DNA from: Patescibacteria group bacterium
GTDB lineage: Bacteria > Patescibacteriota > Patescibacteriia > 2-12-FULL-60-25
DNA: 44,153 nucleotides
Direction of reading: 5' to 3'
Assembly: GCA_018830865.1 (NCBI GenBank)
Contig: JAHJRN010000035.1
Span: 1 to 44,153, forward strand
In this document: piece by piece, positions 40,367-44,153 of the stretch
Numbering within the stretch: the stretch's first letter is position 1
Layout: each line of letters opens with the position of its first letter
Translations under genes and position numbers: made by a program
Notes under the pieces: model-generated
What the model saw: the letters and a program-made list of their open reading frames with translations, nothing else
The model's database searches: none
Told to the model about the DNA's origin: nothing

Positions 40367-41179
40367 TCATCGTGTCAGCACGACGAGGGCGACAAGCGCC
40401 GCGAGGCCGATGCGGTACCAGACGAATACCATGAGGGATTTGCGTTTGAGATAATTGAGCAACCAGCGGATGACGACGAGGCCGACGCCGAACGCGGTCA
40501 CGAAGCCGAGCGCGAGCGGAAACCATGTGATGTCCGATGGGGTCTCGGTCGCGATGTCGAGGAGTTTCTTCGCGCCGGAGCCGCCGATGACGGGGATGGA
40601 AAGGAGGAACGCGAATCTCGCCGCGGCCTCGCGGGTCAGTCCGAGAAGGAGACCGCCAGAGATGGTCGCTCCCGAACGCGAGATGCCCGGGACGAGCGCG
40701 AGCGCCTGGAACATGCCGATCCACCAGCCGCGTCCGACCGTCGGAGCCTCATCGCGTCGGGACGCATACCGTTCGGCGACGACGAAGAGCGCGCTTCCGG
40801 CCACGAGCGCGCCGGCCACGAGCAGCGCGTCACGAAAAAGGGTCTCCATCGTCTTTTCGAGCGTCAGGCCGAGGATGACGGCGGGAATGGTGCCGACGAT
40901 GAGCGCGAGGACCATGTTCCGGTCGGCTGTCGGGACCGCGGCGCCGCGTCTCGTCACGAGACGGACGGCCGCGACGATGAGACGTCCGATGTCGCGACGG
41001 AAGAAGACGATGACCGCGAGGACGGTCCCGAGTTGGAGCACCGCGTCGAACGCCAACCCGCTCGCGGTATTGATGCCGAGGATGTCACGCAGGAGGATGA
41101 GATGTCCGCTCGAGCTGACAGGCAAGAACTCCGTCGCGCCTTGGACAGCTCCGAGCAGGATGGCGTCGATGGGGGTCAT
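40367..41179 (-). CDS. uppP: Undecaprenyl-diphosphatase (UppP/BacA family)
   Basis: Removes a phosphate from undecaprenyl diphosphate to regenerate the lipid carrier for wall synthesis. The 270-aa polytopic protein has the family motifs QGATEFLPVSSSGHLIL near residues 14-30, then FDAVLQLGTVLAVIVFF and LVPGISRSGATISGGLLLGL, which hold the catalytic Glu, Ser and Arg residues. Around eight TM helices are predicted. Its start overlaps the end of the upstream lipoprotein gene by 4 bp (41176-41179), so the two are co-transcribed and likely coupled. Pairs functionally with uppS. Confidence 0.96.
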   Translation of the reverse strand: MTPIDAILLGAVQGATEFLPVSSSGHLILLRDILGINTASGLAFDAVLQLGTVLAVIVFFRRDIGRLIVAAVRLVTRRGAAVPTADRNMVLALIVGTIPAVILGLTLEKTMETLFRDALLVAGALVAGSALFVVAERYASRRDEAPTVGRGWWIGMFQALALVPGISRSGATISGGLLLGLTREAAARFAFLLSIPVIGGSGAKKLLDIATETPSDITWFPLALGFVTAFGVGLVVIRWLLNYLKRKSLMVFVWYRIGLAALVALVVLTR

Positions 41180-42552
41180 CGGGTGGCCGGTTCGATCGTG
41201 GGTTCGGTGCCAGGCGTCACTTGGACCGCATCCACAGCGGGCATGGGCATGATTTCGATGGGGCCCGAATCCTCGAACGCGTCGTCCGTCACGAGAGGGA
41301 TGATGGTGCGGTATTCCTCGGTCCGTCCGTCCGGATATGTCGCTTCGCCCGTCCCGGCGAGGGCGGGGATGAGGTAGGTCTCGTTTGTCCCTTCGCTCCA
41401 GGCGTCATACCGCATGAACACGAGGTCCAGGGTCTTGATATGCACGGAGACATTGCCGCTTTCCCAGACATAGAGCGGATTCCGACCGCCGGAGCGGAGT
41501 CGTTTCTCTGCCTCTTCCTTTGAGATAAGCGGGTATTGGGACGATTCGGCGGCGCGGTCGAGATAGATGGACCCGCCCGTGACGCTCTTGTCCGTCGGGT
41601 CGATGGAGACGTTCGCGGCGCGCCACGGCCAACCGCCCGCATCCACGAGACGTTTTCCGTCGCGTACGCCCTCGTAGACGACATTGATCTGGTATCCAGG
41701 CCACCAGCAACGGGCGATGGACGTGGTGCCGACATCCGGAGCGACGATCGCCTTCATCGCGACGGCCTCGCCGCTCCCCGACGGTTCGGACGAGACGGTC
41801 GCATCTTCCATGAGCGGCATGGGACAGCGCATGTCCCCGTCACCCCACGGCTTCTCGACGCTGCCGGTGCCGAGCGTGACGCCGCCGAATCCCTTTTGAG
41901 CGAAGAACTCGTGCGCGATGCGCAGGTATTCCGCGTCGTCGACCGTCGGAGGCTCCCGTGTCCCGTCATCTTCCCTCATCATGTCGGACCTGTTCTTCCA
42001 GAACGACACCATGTGGTTGTTCGCGTCGTAGGTCCACTGCATGCCGTCGCCGTCGATCCAGGAGACGTTCAGGTTCGTAAGATTCGCGTCCGACCCGAGG
42101 GCTTGGCTCGGGACGCCGAGATCCTGCACGAGACGTGATGCCGACGGGAGGGGCGTCAGGACGGGGTCCAGCCGGAACACGTCCCCGTCCTCGGACCAGG
42201 AAGGCGTCGGGACGTCGAGGTCATAGGTCACGGTGCCGGGGTTCGGATAGGGAGCGGGGATGGGGCGTCCGATCGCGGACGATTCTTTCGTCTGTGCGGC
42301 ATCCGTCGCCATCATGGGTGCGGCGACGGCAAGGTTGCTCCCAGCGACACCTCCTGTGCCGACAGCCCCATTCTCGGCAATCGCGGCACTGCCTAGCGAC
42401 GGAAGTTTTCCGAAGGCCTTTTTTCCGGTGATGCCCTGCGCCGGCGGTTGCGTGACGGTCGTGTCCGTCGGGACGTCGGTCTTGGTCGGACACCCTTGAC
42501 CGAGCAGCAGGGATGCGACGACGAGGGCGATGGTCGATGTGGTCATTTTCAT
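41176..42552 (-). CDS. Lipoprotein, 458 aa, function unknown
   Basis: Lipoprotein signal peptide with LLLGQGC (Cys21), then a Thr/Pro/Ala-rich linker (about 25-110) and a large C-terminal domain with strand-rich, Trp-containing segments (WIDGDGMQWTYDANNHMVSFWKNRSDM; CWWPGYQINVVYEG; IYLDRAAESSQYPLISKEEAEKRLRSGGRNPLYVWESG). The layout of repeats followed by an ISKEEAEKRL helix resembles a PepSY-like or YcdB-like secreted domain, but I cannot assign it. It is the first gene of a two-gene unit with uppP (4-bp overlap), which may link it to cell-envelope work (inference). Confidence 0.8.
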   Translation of the reverse strand: MKMTTSTIALVVASLLLGQGCPTKTDVPTDTTVTQPPAQGITGKKAFGKLPSLGSAAIAENGAVGTGGVAGSNLAVAAPMMATDAAQTKESSAIGRPIPAPYPNPGTVTYDLDVPTPSWSEDGDVFRLDPVLTPLPSASRLVQDLGVPSQALGSDANLTNLNVSWIDGDGMQWTYDANNHMVSFWKNRSDMMREDDGTREPPTVDDAEYLRIAHEFFAQKGFGGVTLGTGSVEKPWGDGDMRCPMPLMEDATVSSEPSGSGEAVAMKAIVAPDVGTTSIARCWWPGYQINVVYEGVRDGKRLVDAGGWPWRAANVSIDPTDKSVTGGSIYLDRAAESSQYPLISKEEAEKRLRSGGRNPLYVWESGNVSVHIKTLDLVFMRYDAWSEGTNETYLIPALAGTGEATYPDGRTEEYRTIIPLVTDDAFEDSGPIEIMPMPAVDAVQVTPGTEPTIEPATR

Positions 42553-42597
42553 AGGATGTGGGGGTTATGCTCCTCTAACGACCAAGACGGACGGGAA

Positions 42598-43959
42598 TTA
42601 CACGATCATCGGAAGTTTTTCGAGTTCGTACTTCTCGCCGGTCACGATGCTGTCGATGCGATAGGAGCCGTGCGTCGGCGCCTCGATGTAGCCGTTCCAG
42701 GCCATGCGCGCGAGTCCGCCGCTCTCGATCCAGTCGAAGAGCCATTCGTTGGTGTAACGCGGGTCGTTCTGCGAGACGCCGGCCCCGACCATCTTGAGCC
42801 AGACGCGGTTGAACTGTTCCTGCGAGCCGATGGAAGGCGCCATGATGATGGGAAGTCCGACCCCGGCATAGAACGACATTTCGCTCGGCTTGGTCCAGAG
42901 GATGTCGGTCTTACAGAGACGTTCCGTGAACTTGTGGAAATATGTCGGCCGATCCGGTTCCGAGTCGACGAACAGATTCCGTCCGAGCGCGCGCTTGAGG
43001 CCGGATGCCTTGATCTCGCGCACGAAATAGTCTGCGACCATCTTCTTGGTGCCGGCCTCGAGTCGGAACGTGATCTCCTCGCGGAGAAGCTGGTGCTTCA
43101 GGCTCTTCACGGCCGTCATGCCGAGAGCCTTCTGCGCGCCGGCCCCGCCGACGGAGAACATCACGGACGGCGGACGTATCTTCTTGTTGATGGAACAGGT
43201 CCCTGCGCCGAGCTCCGCGTTCAGCGTCTTGATGTATTTCGCGGAGAAGATGCCGTTCGGGTCGAGGTTGCAAAGCCGCGTCATGAGGTCTTTCTTGATG
43301 ACCGTCCCTTCCGGACCGCCGATAACCTCCTTTGGAAGCGGAAATCCCGTCAGGAAGATATTTTCGCGACGGATGCCGTAGAGACGGAGGCGTTCGGCCA
43401 CGCGGCCGTTCGGAGCGAAATACTTGATGCGGCTTCGTTTGGGATCCATGCCGACCCATGCGCGGCTCATGTCCGCGTCGCAGATGACGACGTAAATGTC
43501 GCCGGGGTAGTCGTAGATTTCGGCCGCGAACGCCGGGATGAAGAACGTGCAGATAAGCGGGAGCGGGTTTTTCGCGAGCTTGTCGATGAGATGCTTGCCG
43601 AGGCCAAGATTTTCGACCATTAGGTTCGTCTGTTTGACTTGGGCTGTCGGGGCCGAGAGGTCGCGGCGAGGATAGATGGATTCGATGCGCTGCATACGGT
43701 CCATGACCTCGAAGATGTACGGTCCGATGACCGGAAGGGGCTGGAGACGCGAGACGGCTTCATACATCCGTCGGCTTTCCTTCCAGAGCATCCGGTCCCG
43801 CTTCGGGATGCCGGGATAGTCGTTAGCGGTGATGACCCCGCCGTTTGCCGCGATGTCCCGAAGCGCATAGGCGGCGCGTTCGTGGCCGTAGCCCATGTTG
43901 ACGGATACGACGTAGGCCTTCGGATGACGGTGGTGCGGTTTAGGATGATGTTTCGGCAT
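42598..43959 (-). CDS. GT-B type glycosyltransferase (MGDG synthase-like)
   Basis: The 453-aa protein begins with a His/Pro-rich tail (MPKHHPKPHHRHPK) and then AYVVSVNMGYGHERAAYALRDIA, like the GxGH N-terminal motif of MGDG synthase / processive diacylglycerol glucosyltransferases. A middle segment NGRVAERLRLYGIRRENIFLTGFPLP and the C-terminal WTKPSEMSFYAGVGLPIIMAPSIGSQEQFN are the donor-binding half of a GT-B fold. Inference: adds sugar to a lipid or polyisoprenoid acceptor at the membrane. The acceptor and donor are not determined. The promoter TGC-TATACT (43980-43972) gives a leader of about 6 nt; no Shine-Dalgarno. It is the last gene before the right terminal repeat. Confidence 0.8.
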   Translation of the reverse strand: MPKHHPKPHHRHPKAYVVSVNMGYGHERAAYALRDIAANGGVITANDYPGIPKRDRMLWKESRRMYEAVSRLQPLPVIGPYIFEVMDRMQRIESIYPRRDLSAPTAQVKQTNLMVENLGLGKHLIDKLAKNPLPLICTFFIPAFAAEIYDYPGDIYVVICDADMSRAWVGMDPKRSRIKYFAPNGRVAERLRLYGIRRENIFLTGFPLPKEVIGGPEGTVIKKDLMTRLCNLDPNGIFSAKYIKTLNAELGAGTCSINKKIRPPSVMFSVGGAGAQKALGMTAVKSLKHQLLREEITFRLEAGTKKMVADYFVREIKASGLKRALGRNLFVDSEPDRPTYFHKFTERLCKTDILWTKPSEMSFYAGVGLPIIMAPSIGSQEQFNRVWLKMVGAGVSQNDPRYTNEWLFDWIESGGLARMAWNGYIEAPTHGSYRIDSIVTGEKYELEKLPMIV

Positions 43960-43971
43960 ATGATTGGGGTC

Positions 43972-43980
43972 AGTATAGCA
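43972..43980 (-). promoter_or_regulatory. Extended -10 promoter (TGC-TATACT)
   Basis: Minus strand TGC (43980-43978) and TATACT (43977-43972); transcription is predicted to start about 6 nt before the ATG at 43959. Confidence 0.65.
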
Positions 43981-44014
43981 GAGGGGGGTGAGGACGACAG
44001 GGTCGAGAATCTAG

Positions 44015-44153
44015 CGCTCTGTTCGGATTTTGGTTGATGAAAACCCCGTTTCGTCGCTGCCTGTAGCCTCGCATTTGCATTGAAGATAGAAATACCGCCT
44101 GTAATTGGGGATGTATTGCCCCATTTGCCCGTACTGTTCGGCTCGAAAGACGG
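44015..44153. repeat. Right copy of 139-bp inverted terminal repeat
   Basis: Exact reverse complement of 2-140. No gene is visible inside it on either strand. Confidence 0.97.

Overview
The window looks like a GC-rich (about 60% by eye) bacterial chromosome fragment from a Candidate Phyla Radiation / Patescibacteria lineage. The basis is gene content and style, not a database search: a ThrRS without a TGS domain, a baseplate J-like membrane protein of the kind often annotated in these genomes, a TM0106-family nuclease, very short or absent 5' leaders behind an extended -10 promoter, many one-TM or lipoprotein hypotheticals, and families of dispersed palindromic repeats. Genus-level placement is not possible from sequence alone.

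Layout. 1-4274: left copy of a 139-bp inverted terminal repeat, a small orphan gene, a tandem GGDEF protein and a baseplate J-like protein. 4279-6375: thrS behind a very short T-box leader, with a palindromic repeat between leader and gene. 6455-9576 (minus): two lineage-specific hypotheticals that share a duplicated module. 9680-11766 (minus): smpB, ssrA (tmRNA), infC, rpmI and rplT in one direction, with infC starting 16 nt after the encoded CCA of tmRNA. 11820-16333: an AI-2E-type permease, two membrane proteins, an HtrA-like PDZ protein lacking all three catalytic residues, and a Wzz-like protein. 16334-19209: a secreted-protein island (coiled-coil plus beta-barrel-like protein, then a MopE-like lipoprotein) with long structured leaders and good Shine-Dalgarno sites. 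19225-22817: a HolB-like protein, a palindromic repeat with a tandem-amplified arm, a BNR-type lipoprotein and two small orphan genes. 22861-28376: frr, glyS, an M16 peptidase, tpiA, a TPR protein, then tRNA-Thr(UGU), rpmG, tRNA-Thr(GGU) and tRNA-Tyr. 28423-33243: a RecB-like nuclease, YibE/F, tRNA-Pro, a small lipoprotein and a cysteine-rich protein with a mirror-symmetric motif. 33292-40365: uppS, rarA and a wall operon (one-TM protein, PBP2-type transpeptidase, MurF-like ligase), tRNA-Glu and an orphan gene. 40367-43959 (minus): uppP, a lipoprotein and a GT-B-like glycosyltransferase. 44015-44153: right copy of the terminal repeat.

The core theme is translation (thrS, glyS, infC, frr, rplT, rpmI, rpmG, tmRNA/SmpB, five tRNAs) plus peptidoglycan and lipid-carrier metabolism (uppS, uppP, PBP, murF). 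Promoters follow TTGACR, 17 bp, TATNCT or an extended TGN-TATNCT. Most housekeeping genes begin within about 0-20 nt of the predicted transcription start and lack a Shine-Dalgarno site. A minority of orphan and secreted genes have real leaders, Shine-Dalgarno sites and their own terminators.

Best candidates for new biology: the miniature threonine T-box, whose ACC specifier and UGGA acceptor-pairing bases match tRNA-Thr(GGU) in the same window; the tmRNA-infC fusion transcript; the mirrored-cysteine protein; the secreted island; and the split between leaderless and Shine-Dalgarno genes.
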